Positions 1-7,193 of a DNA stretch of 41,631 nucleotides are shown here, one piece after another (positions within the stretch are counted from its first letter, which is position 1; each line of letters starts with the position of its first letter). The stretch comes from Herbiconiux sp. Lineage in GTDB: Bacteria > Actinomycetota > Actinomycetes > Actinomycetales > Microbacteriaceae. The position numbers and the translations under genes are program-made. The stretch is taken from the NCBI RefSeq assembly GCF_023264895.1, contig NZ_JAHFUY010000038.1, positions 1 to 41,631 of the forward strand. The letters are read 5' to 3'. The notes below the pieces were generated by a model. The model was not told where the DNA came from and ran no database searches. It worked only from the letters and a program-made list of their open reading frames with translations.

Positions 1-18
1 TCCCGCTAGCCTGACGGC

Positions 19-606
19 ATGGCCGCGGTGTCCGACAAACCCATTCTCGAGTTCGAGCACATCGACGAGTGGGAGCGGTACCTCGAGGGTTCGCCGAGCC
101 CTATCGGTGTGCGCCTCAGGGTGCGCAAACTCACCTCCACCAAGCCGGGAATCCTCGTCGCCGACGCCCTCCAGGTCGCGCTGTGCTTCGGCTGGATCGA
201 CGGCCAGCGCAACGGTCTCGACGACGACTACTTCCTGCAGGCGTACAGCCCGCGCCGTGCCCGAAGCACGTGGTCGCAGGTCAACCGAGACTACGTCGAG
301 GCTCTTATCGCGCAGGGCAGAATGCGTCCCGCCGGCCAGGCGGAGATCGACCGCGCGAAGGCCGACGGTCGCTGGGATGCCGCGTACCGCCAGAAGGACC
401 ACCCGGTTCCGGATGACCTGCGCACCGCCCTCGACGCGAACCCCGCGGCTTCCGCCATGTTCGAGAAGCTGAGCTCGCAGAACCGGTTCGCGATCCTCTT
501 CCGCATCGGCAACGTCAAACGCGCGGAGACCCGGGAGCGAAAGATCGCCGGGTACGTGGACGACCTAGCGAACGGCGTCACGATATACCCGCAAAAAGAA
601 CGCTAG
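19..606 (+). CDS. YdeI/OmpD-associated family protein
   Basis: A 195-residue soluble protein of the YdeI family, small cytoplasmic proteins loosely linked to bacteriocin or antimicrobial-peptide tolerance; no reaction is established. The family hallmarks are visible: a CFGWIDGQ block at residues 56-63, then the YSPRRARSTWSQVNR block at about 76-90, with an Arg/Lys-rich C-terminal helix. There is no signal peptide or membrane segment. The ATG at 19 is preceded by TAGCCT (7-12) and six bases, with no Shine-Dalgarno, which suggests a leaderless transcript. Length is normal for the family. The family call is secure and the role is unknown. Confidence 0.85.
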   Translation: MAAVSDKPILEFEHIDEWERYLEGSPSPIGVRLRVRKLTSTKPGILVADALQVALCFGWIDGQRNGLDDDYFLQAYSPRRARSTWSQVNRDYVEALIAQGRMRPAGQAEIDRAKADGRWDAAYRQKDHPVPDDLRTALDANPAASAMFEKLSSQNRFAILFRIGNVKRAETRERKIAGYVDDLANGVTIYPQKER

Positions 607-696
607 GAAGCTGAACCCCGGCCTGGGGTGACCCGTTGAGGGGCGACTCCTAGTGGGGCGCGAAGTAGGGTACCGAGCCGCCCTACCGTGAATCAC

Positions 697-2166
697 ATGG
701 TTCTCAGATCAACCCTCGCCGTCACCGCGCTCGGGCTCGGCCTCGCTCTCGCCCTCGCGGTTCCCGCCCAGGCCGCGCCGCAGTCGTGGACCGCTCCCGT
801 CACTGTCAGTACCACTGCTGACGCGGAGAGCCCGCGAGTCGTGACGGCCCCCGACGGCAGCATCACCTCGGTATGGGTCGAGACCGGTGCAGGTGTCTCC
901 ACGATCGTGGGTGCCACATCAGTCGACGACGGCGCGACCTGGTCGACTCCGCAGGCGATCTCGAACTCGAGCATCAACGTCCGTCTTCCCGAACTCGCCA
1001 TCGACAGCCTCGGCGTGCGCACCGTCGTGTGGGTCGACCAATGGGGCGGAAGTACGGTTATCGAAGCCTCGAGTTCGGCCGACGGGCTCTCCTGGAGCGC
1101 GGGCTTCGTGCTCTCGGGCCTAGTGGGTAACGCGACGGCGCCGCGGCTCTCCATCGACTCGAACGACGTGCGGTACGTGGTGTGGCAGGCTCTTCCCAAC
1201 GCGCACACAGAAGTGCGGGCAGTGTCGTCGACAGACGGCTTTACGTGGAACAGCGAAGCCAGAGTCTCTGATCCACTAACCGACTCCACGGCTCCGGACG
1301 TGGGCGTGCTGCCGAACGGTAATGTCATCGCAATCTGGGCGGCCGGCACCGTCGTACAGTCGTCGAGCTCGAGCGACCTCGGCGTGACCTGGGGACCGAT
1401 CGCCGACCTCACGTCCCTCGGACTCCCTGTCGGACAGCCTCACCTGGCCACCAGCGCGGCAGGGCTCGTCGCCGCCATCTGGTACTACACAGACTCCGCT
1501 GGCGATCAGATCGCCCAGACCGCGACCTCCATCGATGGACAGACTTGGACGGGCGCCCTCGACATTTCCGCGCCCGGCGGATCCGCCGAACTCTTCGACA
1601 TCGCCTTCGCGCCGGATGGCACGCTCCACGCGATCTGGGATCGTTACGACTCCAGCGGCAACTCGATTGTGCAGGCAGTGCACTCGACCGACGGTGGAGC
1701 CACCTGGAGTGTGCCGCTCGACCTGAGCGCAGCGGGCGAGAATGGCATCGACGCCCGGCTCGTCATTGACTCCACGTCCGCTGTGACAGCGGCATGGACT
1801 CAGGATGACCTCACGACCTTTCCCATCATCCAGTACACGACCTCGACGGATGGAGGCTCGACCTTCACGCTTGCCTCGGCTCTCTCGGTAGGCGGTCAAG
1901 GCGCCGCTACACCGTGGCTTGCTCTGAGCGCGTCGGATGTGGTGACTGCAGTGTGGACGATGTTCGACGGCACCAACGCGTTTGTACAGTCAGCACACGG
2001 TGTGGGCAGTGCGGCCGCGGCGGCAGCCGCATCAGCGCCTTCGCTCGCCGCCACTGGCTCCCCGCGTTACGGCACGGAGCTTGCGATCCTCGGCGCTGCA
2101 CTCATTAGCGCAGGAGTGATTGCGTTCATGCTGCGACCTCGCGAACGAGGAGCGCATCGGGCCTGA
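697..2166 (+). CDS. Secreted Asp-box repeat protein with LAATG wall-sorting signal
   Basis: A 489-residue exported surface protein. Residues 1-26 form a signal peptide ending in an AQA-AP cleavage site. The body holds seven repeats of about 55 residues, each with an Asp-box-like turn (S-x-D-G-x-x-W or close variants, such as STDGGATWS), the arrangement of sialidase/BNR beta-propellers. The C-terminus has LAATG at 450-454, a hydrophobic segment and an Arg-rich tail, a sorting signal of the LAXTG type handled by class E sortases in actinobacteria. I do not see the sialidase arginine triad or an FRIP motif, so a binding or scaffold propeller is likelier than an enzyme. The start could be GTG 688; ATG 697 is preferred because TACCGT (684-689) lies seven bases upstream, as at other leaderless genes here. 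Confidence 0.75.
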   Translation: MVLRSTLAVTALGLGLALALAVPAQAAPQSWTAPVTVSTTADAESPRVVTAPDGSITSVWVETGAGVSTIVGATSVDDGATWSTPQAISNSSINVRLPELAIDSLGVRTVVWVDQWGGSTVIEASSSADGLSWSAGFVLSGLVGNATAPRLSIDSNDVRYVVWQALPNAHTEVRAVSSTDGFTWNSEARVSDPLTDSTAPDVGVLPNGNVIAIWAAGTVVQSSSSSDLGVTWGPIADLTSLGLPVGQPHLATSAAGLVAAIWYYTDSAGDQIAQTATSIDGQTWTGALDISAPGGSAELFDIAFAPDGTLHAIWDRYDSSGNSIVQAVHSTDGGATWSVPLDLSAAGENGIDARLVIDSTSAVTAAWTQDDLTTFPIIQYTTSTDGGSTFTLASALSVGGQGAATPWLALSASDVVTAVWTMFDGTNAFVQSAHGVGSAAAAAAASAPSLAATGSPRYGTELAILGAALISAGVIAFMLRPRERGAHRA

Positions 2167-2197
2167 CAGGGCTTCAGCAATTTTTCAGGATTTTCCG

Positions 2198-2227
2198 TTG
2201 GCACTCTCGGGTCTCGATTGCTAATAT
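2198..2227 (+). promoter_or_regulatory. Probable sigma-A-like promoter of hsp20
   Basis: TTGGCA (2198-2203) and TAATAT (2222-2227) are separated by 18 bases. This is the best -35/-10 pair in the spacer and it places the transcription start around 2234, at the edge of the HAIR operator. Seen by eye only. Confidence 0.6.
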
Positions 2228-2234
2228 TTGGGTA

Positions 2235-2255
2235 CATGAGTCACACCGACTCAAG
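2235..2255 (+). promoter_or_regulatory. HAIR operator (HspR-type) upstream of hsp20
   Basis: The inverted repeat CATGAGT - 7 bases - ACTCAAG matches the actinobacterial HAIR consensus CTTGAGT-N7-ACTCAAG with one mismatch. It lies directly downstream of the -10 element, so a bound HspR would block transcription. HspR is a MerR-family repressor that acts with DnaK as co-repressor. The hspR gene itself is not in this window. Confidence 0.8.
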
Positions 2256-2265
2256 TTTCGCAAGA

Positions 2266-2299
2266 GCCACTCCCGCGAGTGGCGAGACGTGAAGGAGTG
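2266..2299 (+). promoter_or_regulatory. Structured hsp20 leader, possible Shine-Dalgarno switch
   Basis: GCCACTC (2266-2272) and GAGTGGC (2277-2283) form a perfect 7-bp hairpin with a four-base loop. CACTCC (2268-2273), inside the left arm, is also complementary to GGAGTG (2294-2299) in the Shine-Dalgarno region of hsp20. Two mutually exclusive pairings are therefore possible. The local hairpin looks the more stable, so regulation is speculative. Confidence 0.35.
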
Positions 2300-2306
2300 A
2301 AACCCA

Positions 2307-2729
2307 ATGGCTGTACTTTTCGACCCATTCCGTGAGCTGGACCGCGTCGCAGCGAATCTGCTCGACTCGCGCCAGGGTCCGCGATTCATGCCGATCGATC
2401 TCTACCGCGACGGCGACCACTACGTGCTGAACGCCGATCTTCCCGGCATCGACCCGGGCAGCGTCGACATCGACGTGGACGGCCAGCTGCTCACCATCCG
2501 TGCCGAGCGCACCGCCTCCAGCCAAGAGGGCGTGAAGTGGCTCGGCCGCGAGAGGCCGAGCGGATCGTTCCTGCGCCAGTTCAACCTCGGTGACGGCATC
2601 GCCACCGACCAGATCAGCGCCAACTACGACAACGGCGTGCTGAGCGTGGTGATCCCGATGAGCGAGAAGGCCAAGCCGCGCAAGGTCGCGATCACCAGCA
2701 CCGAGTCGCACGCGGCGGTCACCGCGTAG
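2307..2729 (+). CDS. Hsp20 / alpha-crystallin small heat-shock protein
   Basis: A 140-residue small heat-shock protein, an ATP-independent chaperone that holds unfolding proteins for DnaK/ClpB. The alpha-crystallin domain spans about 27-130 and begins at MPIDLYRDGDHYVL. The conserved LPG turn is at 45-47 and the end-of-domain motif NGVLSVVIP at 109-117. The N-terminal arm starts with FDPFRELDR, as in actinobacterial Hsp18-type proteins. ATG 2307 follows GAAGGAG at 2291-2297. It is a single-gene unit with its own promoter, a HAIR operator and a strong terminator just downstream, shared with convergent icd. Heat induction by loss of HspR/DnaK repression is inferred. Confidence 0.95.
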   Translation: MAVLFDPFRELDRVAANLLDSRQGPRFMPIDLYRDGDHYVLNADLPGIDPGSVDIDVDGQLLTIRAERTASSQEGVKWLGRERPSGSFLRQFNLGDGIATDQISANYDNGVLSVVIPMSEKAKPRKVAITSTESHAAVTA

Positions 2730-2740
2730 CCTGCGAACGA

Positions 2741-2772
2741 CGAAGGGCCGAGACATCCGTCTCGGCCCTTCG
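2741..2772. terminator. Bidirectional terminator between hsp20 and icd
   Basis: A perfect 14-bp stem, CGAAGGGCCGAGAC (2741-2754) with GTCTCGGCCCTTCG (2759-2772), and loop ATCC. It is followed on the + strand by TGTTGTTGG. It sits between the two convergent stop codons and can serve both genes. Confidence 0.85.
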
Positions 2773-2783
2773 TGTTGTTGGTA

Positions 2784-3998
2784 CTAGGCGAGTCGCGCCG
2801 CGAGAGCCTTGTCGAGGGTGTCGAGGAACTCCTCGGTGGTCTCCCACTTCTGGTCCGGGCCGACGAGGGCCGCGAGGTCCTTGGTCATGTGGCCGGCCTC
2901 GACGGACTTGATGACGACATCCTCGAGGGTGTCGGCGAACGTCGCCAGCTCGGGGTTGTTGTCGAGCTTGGCGCGGTGCGCGAGGCCGCGGGTCCACGCG
3001 TAGATCGAGGCGATCGGGTTCGTGGAGGTGGGCTTGCCCTGCTGGTGCATGCGGTAGTGGCGCGTGACCGTGCCGTGCGCGGCCTCGGCCTCGACGACCG
3101 AGCCGTCCGGGACGGAGAGCACCGAGGTCATGAGACCGAGCGAGCCGAAGCCCTGCGCCACGGTGTCGGACTGCACGTCGCCGTCGTAGTTCTTGCAGGC
3201 CCAGACGTAGCCGCCCTCCCACTTCATGGCCGAGGCGACCATGTCGTCGATGAGGCGGTGCTCGTAGGTGAGGCCGGCCGCGTCGAACTGCTCCTTGAAC
3301 TCGGTCTCGAAGATCTCCTGGAAGATGTCCTTGAACCGGCCGTCGTAGGCCTTCAGGATCGTGTTCTTCGTCGAGAGGTAGACGGGGTAGTTGCGCGTGA
3401 GGCCGTAGTTGAGCGAGGCGCGGGCGAAGTCGCGGATCGACGCGTCCTGGTTGTACTGCACCTGGGCGATGCCGTCGTCGGGAGCGTCGTAGACCTCGAA
3501 CTTCATCGGCTCGGAGCCGTCTTCGGGGGTGAACTCGACCGTGAGCTTGCCCTTGCCCTTGAACACGAAGTCGGTGGCGCGGTACTGGTCGCCGAAGGCG
3601 TGACGGCCGATGATGATCGGCTTGTTCCAGCCGGGCACGAGGCGCGGGATGTTCGAGATGATGATCGGCTCGCGGAAGATCACGCCGCCGAGGATGTTGC
3701 GAATGGTGCCGTTCGGCGACTTCCACATCTTCTTCAGGCCGAACTCCTCCACCCGGGCCTCGTCGGGCGTGATGGTGGCGCACTTGACGCCCACACCGTG
3801 CTTCTGGATGGCGTGAGCCGCGTCGATCGTGACCTGGTCGTCGGTCTGGTCGCGGTACTCGATGCCGAGGTCGTAGTACTCGAGGTTCACGTCGAGGTAC
3901 GGGTGGATCAGCGTGTCTTTGATGGCCTGCCAGATGATGCGAGTCATCTCGTCGCCGTCGAGTTCGACGACCGTGCCTTCAACCTTGATCTTCTGCAA
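2784..3998 (-). CDS. icd: NADP-dependent isocitrate dehydrogenase, dimeric type
   Basis: A 404-residue enzyme that oxidises isocitrate to 2-oxoglutarate and CO2 with NADP+ in the TCA cycle. It belongs to the homodimeric, eukaryote-like class, not the monomeric 80-kDa type of corynebacteria. It shows the isocitrate-binding stretch [13 protein letters not shown] (93-105), metal-binding aspartates in [15 protein letters not shown] (about 250-265) and again near 275, and the [10 protein letters not shown] segment near the NADP site. The start is TTG at 3998 with AAGGAGCTGAA upstream; no ATG fits the conserved N-terminus. Its promoter region, with likely -10 TAAACT at 4044-4039, holds a perfect inverted repeat that also faces the divergent GNAT gene. 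Confidence 0.96.
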   Translation of the reverse strand: MQKIKVEGTVVELDGDEMTRIIWQAIKDTLIHPYLDVNLEYYDLGIEYRDQTDDQVTIDAAHAIQKHGVGVKCATITPDEARVEEFGLKKMWKSPNGTIRNILGGVIFREPIIISNIPRLVPGWNKPIIIGRHAFGDQYRATDFVFKGKGKLTVEFTPEDGSEPMKFEVYDAPDDGIAQVQYNQDASIRDFARASLNYGLTRNYPVYLSTKNTILKAYDGRFKDIFQEIFETEFKEQFDAAGLTYEHRLIDDMVASAMKWEGGYVWACKNYDGDVQSDTVAQGFGSLGLMTSVLSVPDGSVVEAEAAHGTVTRHYRMHQQGKPTSTNPIASIYAWTRGLAHRAKLDNNPELATFADTLEDVVIKSVEAGHMTKDLAALVGPDQKWETTEEFLDTLDKALAARLA

Positions 3999-4055
3999 TT
4001 CAGCTCCTTGACAGCTGTTCGAAAGTGGGCCGCCAGCCAGTTTACCTTGTCCTCC

Positions 4056-4079
4056 AGATATCTCGACATCGAGATATCT
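4056..4079. promoter_or_regulatory. Perfect inverted-repeat operator between icd and GNAT gene
   Basis: AGATATCTCG (4056-4065) and CGAGATATCT (4070-4079) form a perfect 10-bp inverted repeat around ACAT. The core (CTCGA-CA-TCGAG) resembles 18-bp operators of MarR-family regulators such as HucR and TamR. It overlaps the probable -35 of icd (4067-4062, minus strand) and abuts the probable -35 TTGGCG (4079-4084) of the divergent gene, so one regulator could control both. The identity of the regulator is inference. Confidence 0.65.
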
Positions 4080-4114
4080 TGGCGCGGCCGGAGGGCAGCC
4101 GATACCCTGTCAGC

Positions 4115-4567
4115 ATGAGCGAACTGAGGCTGGAAGAACTCGCGGCATCGAACATCGTCGCGGCGAACACCCTCACGCTGAAGCCCGGCCAGGAGCAGTA
4201 CGTGGCCCCCGTGTCGCACTCCATCGCCGAGGCCTACGTGAACCCCAACACGGCGTGGCCCCGCGTGGTGATCGAAGACGACGAGGTCGTCGGGTTCATC
4301 ATGGGCAACTTCGATCCGGATGCGACGGAGGACGTGTTCCGCGGCTGCATCTGGCGCATCAACGTGGCCGCGAGCGCCCAGGGCCGCGGCGTCGGCCGCT
4401 TCGCCGTGCTCGCGCTGGCCGACGAGGCGCGCTCGCGCGGCTTCGAGCGCATCACGGTGATGTTCGAGCCCGGTGAGGACGGACCGGCCGCCTTCTTCGA
4501 GCGGATCGGCTTCGAGACCATCGGCGAGACGCCCTACGGCGAGACCATCGCCGCACTCACCCTGTGA
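4115..4567 (+). CDS. GNAT-family N-acetyltransferase, polyamine-acetyltransferase-like
   Basis: A 150-residue GNAT protein. The acetyl-CoA loop appears as AQGRGVGRFAVLAL, with the preceding strand IWRINVAAS. The SIAEAYVNP.TAWPR stretch near the N-terminus resembles spermidine/spermine acetyltransferases (BltD/PaiA type), so a polyamine or small amine is a plausible substrate. ATG 4115 follows TACCCT (4103-4108) and six bases with no Shine-Dalgarno, hence probably leaderless. The frame stays open upstream to 4025, but that would run through the operator. It is divergent from icd and lies 25 bases before the alkyltransferase-like gene, probably in the same unit. Confidence 0.85.
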   Translation: MSELRLEELAASNIVAANTLTLKPGQEQYVAPVSHSIAEAYVNPNTAWPRVVIEDDEVVGFIMGNFDPDATEDVFRGCIWRINVAASAQGRGVGRFAVLALADEARSRGFERITVMFEPGEDGPAAFFERIGFETIGETPYGETIAALTL

Positions 4568-4592
4568 GCCCTGACGGCACCGCCTCCCGGGC

Positions 4593-4934
4593 GTGAGCTT
4601 CGTCGACGACGTGCTCGAGGTGGTCGACTCGATCCCCCCGGGCCAGGTGCTCAGCTACGGCGACGTCGCCGCCCTGCTCGGCAGCCGCGGCGCGCGAGCC
4701 GTCGGGGGCATCATGCGCTCCTACGGCCACGCCCATCCGTGGTGGCGGGTCGTTCGCGCCGGCGGCCTGCCTCCCATCGGCCACGAGGCATCCGCCCGAC
4801 CGTACTACGAGAGCGAGGGGACACCGCTCCGGGCGATCTCGCGGGAACCGGGTTATGCCGTCGACTACGCTGTAGCACGGTGGCGGCCGTCGCATCCGGC
4901 CGCTCTGCACGAGAGGACCGACCACAGCAGATGA
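4593..4934 (+). CDS. Alkyltransferase-like (ATL) protein, MGMT/Ada family without catalytic Cys
   Basis: A 113-residue protein with the DNA-binding MGMT/Ada C-terminal fold. It has the helix-turn-helix segment PPGQVLSYGDVAALLG and arginine-finger region RGARAVGGIMR. The active-site motif PCHRV is replaced by PWWRV, so the alkyl-accepting Cys is a Trp. This marks ATL proteins, which bind O6-alkylguanine without repairing it and hand the lesion to nucleotide excision repair. The start is GTG 4593. Its stop overlaps the start of the next gene as ATGA (4931-4934), so the two are probably translationally coupled. Confidence 0.88.
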   Translation: MSFVDDVLEVVDSIPPGQVLSYGDVAALLGSRGARAVGGIMRSYGHAHPWWRVVRAGGLPPIGHEASARPYYESEGTPLRAISREPGYAVDYAVARWRPSHPAALHERTDHSR

Positions 4935-5344
4935 CCAAGCGCGCACTCCTCGCCGGGATCACGGCGGCAGGCCTCCTGGCCGCGCTCTCCGGCTGCTCCC
5001 TCGCGAGCGCCATCACCCCTCCGGTCGAATCGCAGCTCTACCCGACCATCGCCGACGCCCGTGGGGCCGACGCCACCATCGAGATCCCCTCCTGGGTGCC
5101 GGACGACGCGGTGGGCATCCGCATCAAGGAGAACGCCGAGACCGGCGCCGCCATCATGCAGTTCGGCGACCCGGCGCCCGAGGCAATCGGCACGGCGTGC
5201 GACGCCTCGATCGCCGGCAACACGGCGCCGCTCGACGACACGTGGTGGCCGCAGGCCCTGCCGCCGCCCGAGGAGATCACCTGCCAGGACGGCTGGCACA
5301 TCGCCTTCCTCTACGGCTCGCAGTTCTTCGCCTGGACGCCCTGA
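4931..5344 (+). CDS. Small lipoprotein of unknown function
   Basis: A 137-residue exported lipoprotein. It has a Lys/Arg n-region, a hydrophobic core and lipobox LSGC with Cys22 as the acylation site. The mature part has the segment IPSWVPDDAVGIRIKENAETG, seen in small actinobacterial membrane or lipoproteins that lack a known function, and two Cys residues (in GTACDAS and ITCQDGW) that could form a disulfide outside the cell. The ATG overlaps the stop of the upstream ATL gene. A longer frame open from 4739 is not used, since only the inner ATG gives a signal peptide. I do not recognise a function. Confidence 0.78.
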   Translation: MTKRALLAGITAAGLLAALSGCSLASAITPPVESQLYPTIADARGADATIEIPSWVPDDAVGIRIKENAETGAAIMQFGDPAPEAIGTACDASIAGNTAPLDDTWWPQALPPPEEITCQDGWHIAFLYGSQFFAWTP

Positions 5345-5378
5345 CCCACCTGACCGGCCAGCGGCTCGTCGCCGGCAA

Positions 5379-7193
5379 CTACACCAGCGACTCCCGCCAC
5401 GACGCGTGCAGCTGGGCGAAGCGCCCGGTGCCCGCGATCAGGTCGTCGGGCGTGCCGTCCTCCACGATGCGTCCGTGCTCCATCACGAGCACCCGGTCGG
5501 CGATCGACACGGTCGAGAGCCGGTGCGCGATGATCACGGCGGTGCGGTCGGCGAGGAGGGTCTGCAGCGCCTCCTGCACGAGCCGTTCGCTCGGGATGTC
5601 GAGCGAGGCGGTCGCCTCGTCGAGGATGAGCACCGCGGGGTCGGCGAGGAAGGCCCGCGCGAACGAGATCAGCTGCCGCTGGCCGGCCGACACCCGCCCG
5701 CCGCGCTTGTTCACGTCGGTCTCGTAGCCGTTCGGGAGCCCACGGATGAACTCGTCGGCGCCGACGGCCTTCGCCGCCTCGACGATCTCGTCCCTCGAGG
5801 CCTCCGGGCGGCCGATCGCGATGTTGTCGGCCACCGTGCCGGAGAAGAGGTAGGCCTCCTGGGTCACCATCACGATCGCGCGCCGCAGGTCTTTCGGGTG
5901 GAGCTCCCGGAGGTCGATGCCGTCGAGGGTGATGCGCCCGGCCGTGGGGTCGTAGAACCGGGAGATGAGCTTCGCGAGGGTCGACTTGCCCGCTCCCGTG
6001 GAGCCCACGAGCGCGATCGTCTGACCCGCGGGGATGTCGAGGTCGAACTCCGGCAGGATCGGGCGGCCCGCCACGTAGCCGAACGCCACGGCCTCGAACT
6101 CCACGGCGCCCTTCGAGGTCCAGAGATCGACCGGATGCTCCGGGTCGGGCACGCTCGGGCGCTCCTCGAGCACTCCGGAGATCTTCTCCAGCGCGGCCGT
6201 GGCGCTCTGGTAGCTGTTGTAGAACATCGCCATGTCCTCCATCGGATCGAAGAACCGGCGCGTGTAGAGCACCGCGGCCAGCAGCACGCCGATCTCCATG
6301 CCGCCGTCGATCACCCGGAAGCCGCCCGCCAGCAGCACCACGGCCACCGCCACGTTGCCGATGAGCACGAGGCCGGGGTCGTAGATCCCGAAGAGCCGGA
6401 TGACCTTGGCATTGGCCTCCCGGTTGTCCTCGACGAGGCCGGCGAACTCCGCCGCGTCGGCCTTCTGGGTGCGGAACGCCTTCACGGCGCGGATGCCCGT
6501 CATGGTCTCGACGAAGCGCACGATCAGCCGGGCCGACGCCACGCGCGTGCGCCGGAACATCCGCTGCGACCGCACCTGGAACCAGCGGGTGAGGATGGCG
6601 AGCGGCACGAGGGCGACGAGCAGGATGAAGCCCGACTCCACATCGAGCAGGAAGAGCGCGACGGCCGTGAGCACCATGTAGAGCACGCCCTGCACGAGCT
6701 GGTTGATGCCCGAGTCGAGCAGTTCGCTGATGGCGTCGAGGTCGCTCGTCTGCCGCGAGATGATGCGGCCGGAGGTGTAGCTCTCGTGGAACTCCAGGCT
6801 CAGCCGCTGGGTGTGCAGGAACACCCGCCGGCGCAGGTCGAACAGGATGGCTTGGCTGATCTGCGCCGAGAGCACGGTGAACCAGGCGATGAGCCCGGCG
6901 CCGAGGACGCCGGCGAGCAGGTAGGCGAGGCCGGCGAGGCCCACGGGCATCCAGTCGTTCGCCAGCAGGGCGGGCAGCCCCGAGTCGATGCCGTAGGCGA
7001 TGATCGAGGGGCCGGCGACCTGCGAGACCGTGCTGATGACCACGACCACGATGCTGAGGGCGAGGCGCGCCCGCAGCGGGTGCACGAGCGAGCCGAGCAG
7101 GCGCAGCGAGCGACGGCGGATCTGCCGGCTCTCGTCGCGCGAGAAGTCGTCGCGCTCCTCGCCCGCGACACCAGAGACGGTGGAGTCGCTCAT
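5379..7193 (-). CDS. ABC exporter half-transporter, catalytic subunit
   Basis: A 604-residue half-transporter (type I exporter fold, ABCB-like) with about six membrane helices (roughly 45-330) and a C-terminal ATPase. Walker A is GSTGAGKST and Walker B is [10 protein letters not shown] with the catalytic Glu present. The signature is VSAGQRQ, a non-canonical variant of LSGGQ. Its partner next door has the opposite pattern: normal LSGGQ but Asp in place of the catalytic Glu. One consensus and one degenerate ATP site is the arrangement of heterodimeric exporters such as BmrCD, LmrCD and TM287/288. The start overlaps the partner's stop as ATGA (7193-7190). The substrate, probably hydrophobic drugs or lipids, is inferred from the family. 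Confidence 0.93.
   Translation of the reverse strand: MSDSTVSGVAGEERDDFSRDESRQIRRRSLRLLGSLVHPLRARLALSIVVVVISTVSQVAGPSIIAYGIDSGLPALLANDWMPVGLAGLAYLLAGVLGAGLIAWFTVLSAQISQAILFDLRRRVFLHTQRLSLEFHESYTSGRIISRQTSDLDAISELLDSGINQLVQGVLYMVLTAVALFLLDVESGFILLVALVPLAILTRWFQVRSQRMFRRTRVASARLIVRFVETMTGIRAVKAFRTQKADAAEFAGLVEDNREANAKVIRLFGIYDPGLVLIGNVAVAVVLLAGGFRVIDGGMEIGVLLAAVLYTRRFFDPMEDMAMFYNSYQSATAALEKISGVLEERPSVPDPEHPVDLWTSKGAVEFEAVAFGYVAGRPILPEFDLDIPAGQTIALVGSTGAGKSTLAKLISRFYDPTAGRITLDGIDLRELHPKDLRRAIVMVTQEAYLFSGTVADNIAIGRPEASRDEIVEAAKAVGADEFIRGLPNGYETDVNKRGGRVSAGQRQLISFARAFLADPAVLILDEATASLDIPSERLVQEALQTLLADRTAVIIAHRLSTVSIADRVLVMEHGRIVEDGTPDDLIAGTGRFAQLHASWRESLV

Noticed and set aside
697..2166. Catalytic sialidase
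   Set aside because: Asp-box turns are present but I could not find the arginine triad or catalytic acid and base; kept as a repeat or propeller surface protein.
2772..4118. Long open frame on the + strand opposite icd
   Set aside because: It is the mirror of a conserved enzyme in high-GC DNA; the composition is Val/Arg/Leu-rich shadow sequence without family features or a ribosome site.
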